A stretch of DNA of 40,190 nucleotides from a virus: IMG/VR virus record IMGVR_UViG_3300036790_000808, positions 1 through 40,190 of that record. One strand, written 5' to 3'. Of the stretch, positions 25,327 through 32,835 are shown one piece after another. A model generated the notes under the pieces. That model saw nothing but the letters and a program-made list of their open reading frames with translations, was not told the DNA's origin and did no database searches. Made by a program: the position numbers and the translations under genes. How positions within the stretch are numbered: position 1 is the first letter of the stretch; every line of letters begins with the position of its first letter.

Positions 25327-26034
25327 ATGCAACAGATTTCCGCCGGCGCGTTCGCGCGCAAAGTCTCCATCACCGCTTCGAAGGCGCTGGCCGCAAACGA
25401 CGCGGTCACGCTCGCCGCCCTGGTGCGCAATCTCCTCGAGCGCCAGGCGCCGGCGAAGCCGCAGCGCAAATCCGCGCGCCCCGCGAAGCGTGCACGCAAC
25501 ATGCTTGATCCGCGCAACAACCCGCGCCTGCTGGTGCCGAGCGAGCGCGAGGCTGCCGGCATGGCGCCGGCAGCGCGCGAGAAATTCGGATCGGGCGAAT
25601 ATGCGTGGGTTCTTGTCACCTTCGCGGACGGCTATCGCATTCTGGCCGGCCAATATCCGCGCGCGAAATTCCCCGGCGATTTCTCGCATGCGGTTTCGAG
25701 CGCGCGCTATCAGCGTTTGCTCTTCGCCTCCGGTGGGGAGCACGTCGCGGCCGATGCGAAATGCCCGCGTGTCACCGCGGCCGACCAGCTGACCGATCCG
25801 GCCGAGATCTCCGCCTGGCGCGATCGCTGTTTCGACATGCGCGCCGCGGCCGAGTGCTTCGCCTTCGTGCCCTATTGGGAAGGCGATGTTCCGCGCTCCA
25901 TCGATTGGGTTGGCCAGCGCGCGCGCGAAGCGCGCGAGCTCGCGGGCCCGCTCGCCCAGCCGAGCAGCTGGGATCGCATCCTCACGGCGTGGTTTCGCAA
26001 GCCGCTGTGGTGGCGCTGCCAGTTCGGCGGTTAG
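25327..26034 (+). CDS. Hypothetical protein, second gene of rightward cluster
   Basis: The 235-aa product begins with a helical segment (MQQISAGAFARKVSITASKAL), then a basic, alanine-rich linker (PAKPQRKSARPAKRARNM), and a C-terminal domain with WVLVTFADGYRILAGQYPRA and a Cys/Trp-rich end (FRKPLWWRCQFGG). The basic linker could bind nucleic acid. An ATG six bases earlier exists, but the GAGGGAG site fits 25327 better. No family recognised. Confidence 0.65.
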   Translation: MQQISAGAFARKVSITASKALAANDAVTLAALVRNLLERQAPAKPQRKSARPAKRARNMLDPRNNPRLLVPSEREAAGMAPAAREKFGSGEYAWVLVTFADGYRILAGQYPRAKFPGDFSHAVSSARYQRLLFASGGEHVAADAKCPRVTAADQLTDPAEISAWRDRCFDMRAAAECFAFVPYWEGDVPRSIDWVGQRAREARELAGPLAQPSSWDRILTAWFRKPLWWRCQFGG

Positions 26035-26086
26035 GATCGCGGCCCATAGCCCACGCGCGCCGGCGCGTGGGCCTTGGGGCGCGATC
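26035..26086 (+). terminator. Nested hairpin after the 235-aa gene
   Basis: Outer arms GATCGCG (26035-26041) and CGCGATC (26080-26086) enclose a 10-bp stem GCCCACGCGC/GCGCGTGGGC (26049-26072, 4-nt loop), starting right after the stop codon. No T-run is present. It may reduce transcription into the HTH gene. Confidence 0.45.
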
Positions 26087-26111
26087 GGCGCCAACAGATT
26101 TGAGGATCGCC

Positions 26112-26363
26112 ATGATCGCCGCTGACTTCATCGCCTGGCGCCACCGCCTCGGTCTCAACCAGACCGAGGCGGCCGCCGCGCTGGGGCTCACCGCCCGCAT
26201 GATCCGCATGTACGAGCTGGGCACCCATCCCTCGCGCAAGGATCGCCGGGGCCGTGCGCTGCCCGTGACCATCCCGCGCGTTGTGGAGCTCGCCTGCAGC
26301 GCGCTCGAGTTCGGGCCTCTCTCCCTGCTGCGCGCCCGCCGCGCCGATCGCGAGGCGTCCTAG
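26112..26363 (+). CDS. XRE-type helix-turn-helix protein
   Basis: The 83-aa product has FIAWRHRLGLNQTEAAAALGLTARMIRMYE, a clear helix-turn-helix of the XRE/Cro class, and a basic loop (RKDRRGRALP). It probably regulates phage genes; the operators O1 and O2 upstream of this cluster are possible targets. It stands apart from the CI/Cro pair at the right end. Confidence 0.75.
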   Translation: MIAADFIAWRHRLGLNQTEAAAALGLTARMIRMYELGTHPSRKDRRGRALPVTIPRVVELACSALEFGPLSLLRARRADREAS

Positions 26364-26457
26364 GCCGCGGGCGGGCGCAATCCCCTGCGTCCGCCAAGTC
26401 AGCACCCCCAAATCCTAGCGGCTGGACTCCGGCTGCATTCGTTTCCATTCTGTTCTC

Positions 26458-26676
26458 ATGAGCAAAATAGTCCCGATAGAGCCGGAGCATGTCCGGTCCG
26501 CCCTCGATTTCTCCCTGCGCAAGGTGAGGCTGGAAGCGCTGCGCCGCCGGCTGACGCCCGAAGAACGCGACAAGCTCACCCAAGCCATTACCCAGCATCT
26601 GCAGCTCTGTGGCTGGAGCGTGTGGCATGAGGAAACCGCCGCCGCCACGCATTTCAATCCATACCCGAACAGATGA
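26458..26676 (+). CDS. Small helical hypothetical protein
   Basis: The 72-aa product (MSKIVPIEPEHVRSALDFSL...) is charged and helical (RLEALRRRLTPEERDKLTQAI) with a C-terminal WSVWHEETAAA. The stop overlaps the next start by 4 bp (ATGA). No clear Shine-Dalgarno is seen. Function unknown. Confidence 0.55.
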   Translation: MSKIVPIEPEHVRSALDFSLRKVRLEALRRRLTPEERDKLTQAITQHLQLCGWSVWHEETAAATHFNPYPNR

Positions 26677-27017
26677 CGTCCCTTGCCGACCTCGAGGCCC
26701 GCTGCGGGCCGCCACAGGGCCTGCCGCCGGCGGACGCCACCACCATGCACCGCCTCTGCCGCGTCCTGCTGGAGCAGCGCCGGCGCGCCATCGTGCAGCG
26801 CCTGAAGCCATACCGCCGCAACGGCCGCACGCCGCCGGACGAGGATCTGGAAGAGCTCTATGCCGTCGCGAAAGCCTACGGCCTCAATACCGGCGACTGG
26901 CGCAAGGACAACACGTCCGCCTGGTGGCAACACCCCTTCCACCGGCCCACCTGGCGCGAGCTGCACGCGCTCTACGACAGCACGTCGCCCTTGCTGGAGA
27001 AACGCCGGCTGCGCTAG
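26673..27017 (+). CDS. Hypothetical protein, last gene of rightward cluster
   Basis: The 114-aa product has basic helices (LEQRRRAIVQRLKPYRRNGR) and an acidic DEDLEELYAVAKAYGL stretch, then WRKDNTSAWWQHPFHRP. No domain is recognised. It ends convergently with the leftward operon, overlapping its last gene by 4 bp. Confidence 0.6.
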   Translation: MTSLADLEARCGPPQGLPPADATTMHRLCRVLLEQRRRAIVQRLKPYRRNGRTPPDEDLEELYAVAKAYGLNTGDWRKDNTSAWWQHPFHRPTWRELHALYDSTSPLLEKRRLR

Positions 27018-27235
27018 TCGAACGGCAACGGATCGTTTCTCCGTTTCGGGTAGAGTTTTTTGTTCTTTCTGGCCTCGCGCACGAGATCCGCGAACAGCAT
27101 CACGAAACTCTCCGGATCTAGCCCGCAAGTGGCATAGACGCGCTGTTTGTTGTGAAAGCGGATAATCACTTTGCCGCGACGCGTCACGTTGAACGAAATG
27201 CTGCGCGCCTCCTGCGGCGCATTGCGCTTTTTCAT
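27014..27235 (-). CDS. Small basic protein at the end of the leftward operon
   Basis: The 73-aa product from MKKRNAPQEARSISFN is basic, with an early strand pair (SFNVTRRGKVIIRFHNKQRV) and helix FVMLFADLVREARKNKK. The ATG overlaps the upstream stop. Similar small basic proteins in early operons often bind nucleic acid, but no family is recognised here. Confidence 0.6.
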   Translation of the reverse strand: MKKRNAPQEARSISFNVTRRGKVIIRFHNKQRVYATCGLDPESFVMLFADLVREARKNKKLYPKRRNDPLPFD

Positions 27236-27459
27236 CGCTTGGTTTCCTTGTCCGCGTCGATCGTGCCGGCGGCGCGGCCGCGCAGGTCCTCGAGCTCGGC
27301 CTTGTCGATCACGACCTGGCCGGTGAATTTGAACAGCGCCAGGAACAGCTGCCCCACGAACTGCGCGCCGCCCGGAAAGCGCCGCACACGATCCGCCAAC
27401 GCCGCCAGTGCCAGACAATCCGCACGCTGATCAAGCGTAAGCTTGTCGAGATCGCTCAT
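27232..27459 (-). CDS. Hypothetical protein
   Basis: The 75-aa product (MSDLDKLTLDQRADCLALAAL...) is helical with a hydrophobic middle (FVGQLFLALFKFTGQVVI), too polar to be a clear membrane helix. It is coupled by ATGA overlaps to both neighbours. Function unknown. Confidence 0.6.
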   Translation of the reverse strand: MSDLDKLTLDQRADCLALAALADRVRRFPGGAQFVGQLFLALFKFTGQVVIDKAELEDLRGRAAGTIDADKETKR

Positions 27460-28322
27460 GGTCGCGCACTCGGCACATAGCGCGCGCGCGGCGCGCCCTC
27501 GTCCTGCAGGACGCGGAGGTACTTGTCCGTTTCACACAGGATGTTCGGCACGTCGCTGAAATCCATCCGCACGCCCGTCGCGTCGAAAGCGAGCCGGTAA
27601 ATCTCGCGCATTTCGGAAAGCGCATAAGGCTGCGTGAATTTTGTGTTCAGCGGCCGCCCATAGATGCGATTGAGGCCCCGCATGGTGCCCGGTCCTGCAG
27701 CTGCCCACGTTTCGCGATCGCTCGCATCCTCCATCAGAGCGGTGAAGCGCATATCCACCACTGCCTGATAGGCCATGAAAGGCCCCCAGCAATTGTAGCG
27801 CCTCAGCGCCGCATGCGCGCTCTGCAGCGTTTTCCCAGGAACAAAACAACCCGCCAGCCGCGCGCGATCGCGCCAAAGATTGCCAAGCGTCACCTGCGCG
27901 ACGTGGTCGGTCTTCTTCGTGCCCTTCGTCGACGGCGCCGTGATTGTGTAAGCGCCGGTAAAGACCTTGTCGCCGCTGTCCGCGATCTCGTTCAACTCAT
28001 TCGCCAAGGCTGAGAGAGAAAAGAATTTGCTGGTCGGCCAGCCGTCGCTGCCAATCAGCCATCTCAGTGTGGGCGGCCAGTTGATGACGCGCGCGGCGCA
28101 GAGCATGAACCATAGATAAGGATGATCGCGGAACGGCTCGCGAATATTTTGCCGGATCCAGATGGTGACGCTGTCATCCTCCCGGCGCACGTTGCAGAAG
28201 CGGTAGTTCGCGAGCGCCGCATCGTCCGTCCAAGGCGGCGGCTCGCCAGCCTCCCGCAGCACGCGGATTGCCTCACGCTTGGTGACCCACTGCCACAACG
28301 GTTCAAAATTGCCTTTGCTCAT
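27456..28322 (-). CDS. Thymine-hypermodification pyrophosphorylase / 5-hmdU kinase helical-domain family protein
   Basis: The 288-aa product carries, near its N-terminus, AIRVLREAGEPPPWTDD then YRFCNVRREDDSVTIWI. I recognise this pattern as that of the alpha-glutamyl/putrescinyl thymine pyrophosphorylase and 5-hydroxymethyl-dU DNA kinase helical families, which act in phage thymine hypermodification and relate to helix-hairpin-helix DNA glycosylases. The rest is helical and covers the whole gene. No P-loop kinase, dUMP hydroxymethylase or aminotransferase gene is present here, so it is an orphan. It follows the helicase-like gene by 7 bp. The start at 28322 was chosen for its position after that stop. 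Confidence 0.65.
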   Translation of the reverse strand: MSKGNFEPLWQWVTKREAIRVLREAGEPPPWTDDAALANYRFCNVRREDDSVTIWIRQNIREPFRDHPYLWFMLCAARVINWPPTLRWLIGSDGWPTSKFFSLSALANELNEIADSGDKVFTGAYTITAPSTKGTKKTDHVAQVTLGNLWRDRARLAGCFVPGKTLQSAHAALRRYNCWGPFMAYQAVVDMRFTALMEDASDRETWAAAGPGTMRGLNRIYGRPLNTKFTQPYALSEMREIYRLAFDATGVRMDFSDVPNILCETDKYLRVLQDEGAPRARYVPSARP

Positions 28323-28329
28323 ATCGCCC

Positions 28330-30246
28330 TCAATCCCTGTCCCGCGCGTCGACGAGCTCGCCGTCGTCGTCATTGTCGGCCGCCGGCGGGAACACCGTGT
28401 CCCAAGGCAACAGGCAGCAATAATTCAGCGTGCCGTCGAAACGCAGCCGCAGCGGCTCGCCTTTGCCGCTGCGCGTCACCGCGCCGTGCAGCCGCGCCAT
28501 CATCTGCGCCCAGGCGCCAGGCGCGCCGGGCAAGCCGCTCCAATCCGTCTCGCGGAATATCCGGCCGAGGCCGGGATGATTGTTGCTGATGGCCACCTGC
28601 CAGACTTTCACCTGGGGATCGGTGTTGCGCGCATCGCGGAACAGCTTCACGCCGATCTGCTCGAGCGCGGCGACGGAGGGCATGTCGTTGCTGATCGCCG
28701 TGGTGCCGCGCTCGCTGCGCGCGCCGCGCAACAGCCGCGCCACGCTTTCGCGCGATCCACCGCGCCACATCTCCACCGTCGCGCCCAGCAGATGGGCAAG
28801 GCAGGCCTGGTGCGAGCTGGAATAGCCGCTGGTCTCCGGCAAGCTCGCCGCCGGCAGGCGCGCCGCCCAGGCCGCCGCGCGGTCCGCCTCGAAGCCTTCG
28901 AACATCAAACAATCATAGGCCGCGCCCAGCGCGCCGAACTGGTCGCGGCCGCGGGCGTTGTGCCCGTTCGCCTCGAGCGCGCGGCGATAGGCGCGGAAGG
29001 TCCTCTTGTAGCGCGGCCATTCCGCCAGCGCGCGGCCGCGCAGCTGGCGGCCGATGCGCTCCCATTCGGCGCGCTTGCCCAGGATGCTGTCGTCTTCGTC
29101 CTCGCCGGCGTCTTCGTCCAGATCCTCGCCCGGCTCGCGCGTGGGCTGCGCGCCTTCCCATTCGACCTGGTCGAGCTGCAGGATCGCCATGCGGTTCTTG
29201 TCCTGCTGCGGCAGGCTGGGAATGACGATCGACGAAAACTGGAACGTGTTGCGGCTCACGAAGGTTTGCGCCGCGCCACCCGGCTGTCCGCGCAAGCTCT
29301 CGCCGCCGCTCGACGCGATGCGCGCGAGCTTCACGATATCGCGCGCGCGGCTGTTGTTGCCTTCGCTTTCGATTTCGTCGAGCGACACCGGCAGCGCCGT
29401 GTCGCGCACGCGCTGCTTGATGCCGGCCGGCGTCGCGTCTTCGCTCTTGATCATCGCGCGGCCGCCGAAAATCCAGCGCGTCAATTTCATCAGCGTGGAT
29501 TTGCCGGTGCCCGATCCGCCAGTGATCCATTCGATCGGCCGCCAGTCCGGCGCCGCGCCATAGATGCCCGCGCCGATCCAGCCCAGATGCAGCATGGCGT
29601 CGAGATCGCCGCGCTCCCAATTCCACGTCTTCAGCTTCGCCAGCAGCAGCGCCGCGGGCCCCCTGTCGCCGCCGCGCGCAGTCTCCGGATGCGGCTGCGG
29701 TGGTGCGGCCGGATAGAGCATCTTGCCGCGCAAGCCGGTGGCCACCTTCATGCCGTTGGTGAGGAAGAGATAGTCGCCGCAATGCATCACCAGCGTGCCG
29801 TCATCCTCCATCCAGGTGCCGACGCCGCGCACGTTATCTTCCGGGCTCCAGATGCCCTTGTCATGGCAACTCGCGATCAGCACCGGGCTCATCAGCCCAT
29901 GGTCGAAGTTCACGACGTGCTTGCCGCTGCGATCGTATTTCGGCCATTGCGCCCGCAGGAATTCGTCGCCGCCGAACAAGCCCAGGATCGCGTTACGCCC
30001 GATATCCTTGTCCAGCAGCATCTGGAACTGGCCGCGGGCGTTGAGGAAGTAATACTCCCGCTGGTTCACGCCCAGCGCCTGCACCGGCGAGCTGGGCGGC
30101 AGCCGTGGCGGCGCGATGTGCCGCCCATCGGGCGGCTGCGCCGGCGGCTCACCGCCGCCCTTGCCGCCGCCACTCTTGCGCCCGCGCTTCTCCGCCTTGT
30201 CGAAGGCGGCCGCGATCGAGATGACTTTGTCGGAGTGATCGGTCAT
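28330..30246 (-). CDS. AAA+/helicase-like replication ATPase
   Basis: The 638-aa product from MTDHSDKVISIAAAF has a basic Gly-rich N-terminal stretch (RKSGGGKGGGEPP), a Walker A (GGSGTGKST, about residue 246), then SEDATPAGIKQRV, a Walker B (LPVSLDEIE) and an arginine-rich sensor region. This resembles the ATPases of phage and island replication modules (DUF927 / D5-like class), which act as replicative helicases. It is likely to work with the Toprim primase 2.6 kb upstream. The frame is open further upstream, but the ATG at 30246 overlaps the previous stop (ATGA). Confidence 0.75.
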   Translation of the reverse strand: MTDHSDKVISIAAAFDKAEKRGRKSGGGKGGGEPPAQPPDGRHIAPPRLPPSSPVQALGVNQREYYFLNARGQFQMLLDKDIGRNAILGLFGGDEFLRAQWPKYDRSGKHVVNFDHGLMSPVLIASCHDKGIWSPEDNVRGVGTWMEDDGTLVMHCGDYLFLTNGMKVATGLRGKMLYPAAPPQPHPETARGGDRGPAALLLAKLKTWNWERGDLDAMLHLGWIGAGIYGAAPDWRPIEWITGGSGTGKSTLMKLTRWIFGGRAMIKSEDATPAGIKQRVRDTALPVSLDEIESEGNNSRARDIVKLARIASSGGESLRGQPGGAAQTFVSRNTFQFSSIVIPSLPQQDKNRMAILQLDQVEWEGAQPTREPGEDLDEDAGEDEDDSILGKRAEWERIGRQLRGRALAEWPRYKRTFRAYRRALEANGHNARGRDQFGALGAAYDCLMFEGFEADRAAAWAARLPAASLPETSGYSSSHQACLAHLLGATVEMWRGGSRESVARLLRGARSERGTTAISNDMPSVAALEQIGVKLFRDARNTDPQVKVWQVAISNNHPGLGRIFRETDWSGLPGAPGAWAQMMARLHGAVTRSGKGEPLRLRFDGTLNYCCLLPWDTVFPPAADNDDDGELVDARDRD

Positions 30247-30611
30247 CGCGCACCGCGCAGATGCGCGAACTCTAACCGGACAGCCTTGACAGCCCGTGCA
30301 ACGACCGAGGAATTCAATTCGTGATCCGCGTCCCCGCCGCGCATGCACGCGGCCACGAGGTAAACACGTCTGCAATCCCTAACGTGTTCTTGCTGCGAAA
30401 ACGTCATCCAATTGATATCTTCATACACGACTAACAATGCTTGCCGCACGGCCTCTTCGATATCTTCCTGACGGAATATCGCGATCATGGCATCCGCCCA
30501 GGTCGCGCGCGGTAAAACAGGCTGCAGGTGCGCGCCGATCGCGGCATCGAAATCTTCCGCGTTCACGGCCGCGCAGCCATCCGGCGGCGGCGAACTCACC
30601 CACTTACTCAC
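30243..30611 (-). CDS. Hypothetical early protein (GTG start)
   Basis: The 122-aa product starts with GTG (30609-30611) inside GTGA, overlapping the stop of the restored upstream gene. It includes WADAMIAIFRQEDIEEAVRQ and EHVRDCRRVYLVAACMRGG; no domain is recognised. The coupled GTGA start is useful evidence for the true end of the gene upstream. Confidence 0.65.
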   Translation of the reverse strand: MSKWVSSPPPDGCAAVNAEDFDAAIGAHLQPVLPRATWADAMIAIFRQEDIEEAVRQALLVVYEDINWMTFSQQEHVRDCRRVYLVAACMRGGDADHELNSSVVARAVKAVRLEFAHLRGAR

Positions 30612-30831
30612 CGCACGGCCTCCCGCTCGTCATCCTCGCGCTCATCGTCATCGAAGAGGCAAAGCGCCTCGAGCAGCTGTCCGGAACACTGCACCCGCAA
30701 CACCCCCCCCCGAACGGATACGCCGTCTCCAGGTCCGCGCCATCGATCAGCGCCAGCAACAATTCGCGCGCGGACGCGCGCGGCCGCGAGGCCATCGCTC
30801 TCGATCGCAATGTGCCCCGCAGCCGCGTCAT
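30608..30831 (-). CDS. Small early protein, apparent frameshift at a G9 tract
   Basis: The uninterrupted frame gives a 75-aa protein whose second half changes character after FGGG. Shifting frame at the G9 tract (30703-30711) gives instead LRVQCSGQLLEALCLFDDDE followed by REDDEREAVR and a stop at 30608, which overlaps the next gene's GTG start. That makes a coherent acidic protein of about 74 aa and restores coupling. A tract of 10 (or 7) G would put the frame right. It may be a phase-variable tract or a sequencing error. Function unknown. Confidence 0.55.
30703..30711 (-). repeat. G9 homopolymer inside a coding region
   Basis: Nine G on the minus strand mark the point where the true frame of the small early gene appears to shift. 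Confidence 0.8.
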
Positions 30832-30835
30832 GCCG

Positions 30836-31682
30836 CTAACCGAGTTCCTTTTCGATCAGCCGCAGCGCCACATCGATCAGATGCTGGCGGATGCTGCCGC
30901 CATCCAGGCTCGCCTTGCGCACTGCGGCCGCGTAGATCTTCGCGACCGACACCGCGTTCACGGCGGCGAGCGTTTTCTGGCCGTGCCGGCGCCACAGCGG
31001 GCGCTGCTTCAGAACCTCGCAAAGTCCGGAGATGACGGCCGCGCGCAGCAGGCCAAGATTGCCCCCCCCCCGTGCCCGTCACCAGCACGAGCGCTTCGGT
31101 GAGGATCTCCGCGCCATGGATCCGCATGCAGCTCTGCAGCGTGCCGATCGCGTGCGTCTCGCCGATCTTGGTGATGGTGGTGGCGTAGCGCGGAATGGTG
31201 ACGCATGCGTCGTTCAACACGCGCCGCAGCGCGCGCGCCGCCTTGTCGCCACCGGCGAGCTTGGCGTGATAGATCTGCAAGCCGCTGATCTGGGTGATGT
31301 TGCCGTTGATGGTGGCGAAGCAGATCGCCTCTTCCTCCGCGTCCGCATCGATCACGTAGCAAGGCAGAAGCGGCACGCCGCTATACTTCGCGGCCGCGGC
31401 GTGGTGCTGGCCATCGATCACCGCGAACAACCCCTTCGGGCGGCGGCCGACAACAAGAGGCGAAAATCGCGACCAGCGGAATTCCTCGACGATCCGCTTG
31501 CAATTGCGTAAACCGTCGCCGCGGATGTCCCTTTGATAGAGAGGATCGATACGCAAAAGCGCCACATCGATCCATTCCAGCACGCCGGCGTTACCGAAAT
31601 CCGGTGAAATCGCAGGCGCATTCGCGAACTGCAAAGAAGGTAGCTCGAGAAGCACGTCGGGCGCGGATTGATTGTTTGTCAC
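30836..31682 (-). CDS. ParB-like protein, frameshifted at a G10 tract
   Basis: The first 204 residues hold a ParB/sulfiredoxin-type domain: IDVALLRIDPLYQR, then LFAVIDGQHHAAAAKYSGVPLLPCYVIDA, and FATINGNITQISGLQIYHAK (DUF6551-like). The ParB N-fold can bind DNA, hydrolyse CTP or act as a nuclease. After a G10 tract (31062-31071) the open frame turns into Arg/Pro-rich shadow sequence ending at 30828. With 9 G, the sequence continues as NLGLLRAAVISGLCEVLKQR ... LIDVALRLIEKELG and stops at 30836, giving 281 aa. It overlaps the 128-aa gene upstream by 4 bp. Confidence 0.75.
31062..31071 (-). repeat. G10 homopolymer inside the ParB-like gene
   Basis: Ten G on the minus strand at codons 204-207. 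The downstream frame is restored by loss of one G. Confidence 0.85.
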
Positions 31683-32065
31683 TTATTCGCCTCCTTCGCC
31701 GGCATCTTGAGCAGCAGCGGTACCTCGAGCTTCGTGCCGACGATCGTGCGCATATCGTCGAGATGCGATCGCAGCGCGGCCGTTTCCAGCGTGTGATCCT
31801 TGAAGCCCTGCGGGCGCAGACCGAGATCCCAGGCGGCGTCGAGCGCTGCCTGCAGGAACTGCCTTATCGATCCATCGGGCGTGCCAGCATCTTCAATGAG
31901 ACAGTTCTGCTCCGGCACATCCTTGAAACTCTCCGTGACTTCCACCAGCTGGAGCGGTTTCGCATAGAAGAACTTTTCTTTGAACTGACCACCAGTGAAT
32001 GCGAGGTGGAGGCGTTCGCGATACATGCGCCACGGCTGTTTCTCGACCCAGATTTTCCACGTCAT
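31679..32065 (-). CDS. Hypothetical early phage protein
   Basis: The 128-aa product begins with basic, aromatic-rich WKIWVEKQPWRMYRERLHLAF, followed by FKEKFFYAKPLQLVEVTE and GLRPQGFKDHTLETAALRSH. The pattern suggests a small globular protein conserved in related phages. It couples by ATGA to the ParB-like gene. No function assigned. Confidence 0.6.
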   Translation of the reverse strand: MTWKIWVEKQPWRMYRERLHLAFTGGQFKEKFFYAKPLQLVEVTESFKDVPEQNCLIEDAGTPDGSIRQFLQAALDAAWDLGLRPQGFKDHTLETAALRSHLDDMRTIVGTKLEVPLLLKMPAKEANK

Positions 32066-32104
32066 GTCGGCTTCCTCTCGCTCTTTTCGATCCGCAGGAA
32101 TTAT

Positions 32105-32563
32105 TCAAACGTTCCGGATTTCCGCCGTCAGGCCTTTCCGATCGCCCCAGCGGGCTACGAGCGTCCGAAAAACCGCATCGCTCGCTGTCACACCGCGGCC
32201 AAACGGAAGAATATCGGCGACAACCAAGCCGACCGCCACGCAGCCTTCCAATTGTCTGGGCCAATTCGCCGGGTGGATTTCACAGAGGCTACGGCCTTTG
32301 CAGCCAGCAGGTATTCGGTCCGGGGTTCCGTAGATGCCGAGCGCGGGATTATGGAAAACAACTGTCTCACCGTGCTTCGGAGAGTTGTAAGGCAGCAGAT
32401 CATATTGTCCGGCCGGTATGCAGGAATGCCCCGGGGCGTTGTTTTTCCATGGCTGCTCGCACGTCACAGCAAACGCCGCGAGCAGCGTATCGTCCAGGTA
32501 AAGCACTCCGAAGGTGCCTTCATCGTTAGACATCTTCGACGATCTCTCGATAATCAGGTGCAT
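32105..32563 (-). CDS. DUF5675-family protein
   Basis: The 152-aa product from MHLIIERSSKMSNDEGTFG matches the DUF5675 pattern: FAVTCEQPWKNNAPGHSCIPAGQYDLLPY, then SLCEIHPANWP and GCVAVG. The family is widespread in phages and its biochemical activity is not established. The C-terminal half (SDAVFRTLVARWGDR) is helical. Position near a spanin pair and a holin-like segment hints at lysis. A longer open frame upstream is a shadow of the Toprim primase region. Confidence 0.75.
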   Translation of the reverse strand: MHLIIERSSKMSNDEGTFGVLYLDDTLLAAFAVTCEQPWKNNAPGHSCIPAGQYDLLPYNSPKHGETVVFHNPALGIYGTPDRIPAGCKGRSLCEIHPANWPRQLEGCVAVGLVVADILPFGRGVTASDAVFRTLVARWGDRKGLTAEIRNV

Positions 32564-32835
32564 CCGCCCTTCTCCCGCTCGCTCTTCTCGATCCGCACGC
32601 CGAACAGCGCGCCTTGCGTGCGCACCCAATGCTTGAGCGCGCGCACGTCGCCCGCTGTGATGTGGACGTTGTTGCCGGCATCGCTCATCACGATGCCGTC
32701 GTCCGGGATGTCGACGTAGCCCGGCGCTTGCTGGAAGACAGCGAAAGCCGCGCGCAGATCGCCACCGCAATTGCACGGCTGCGTCGCCGGCAGCGTGCTG
32801 CGCGGGCAGCTTCCGAAATGAATGCCGCTGCTCAT
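32554..32835 (-). CDS. Hypothetical protein with N-terminal Cys cluster
   Basis: The 93-aa product (MSSGIHFGSCPRSTLPATQP...) has four cysteines (SC, PCNCGG near the start, one near the end), possibly a metal site, and a hydrophobic strand pattern (YVDIPDDGIVMSDAGNNVHI). The ATG overlaps the primase stop; its end overlaps the DUF5675 start by about 10 bp. Function unknown. Confidence 0.6.
   Translation of the reverse strand: MSSGIHFGSCPRSTLPATQPCNCGGDLRAAFAVFQQAPGYVDIPDDGIVMSDAGNNVHITAGDVRALKHWVRTQGALFGVRIEKSEREKGGCT

Noticed and set aside
28279-30324. A 681-aa open frame on the plus strand
   Set aside because: It is antisense to the helicase-like ATPase, which has clear Walker motifs.
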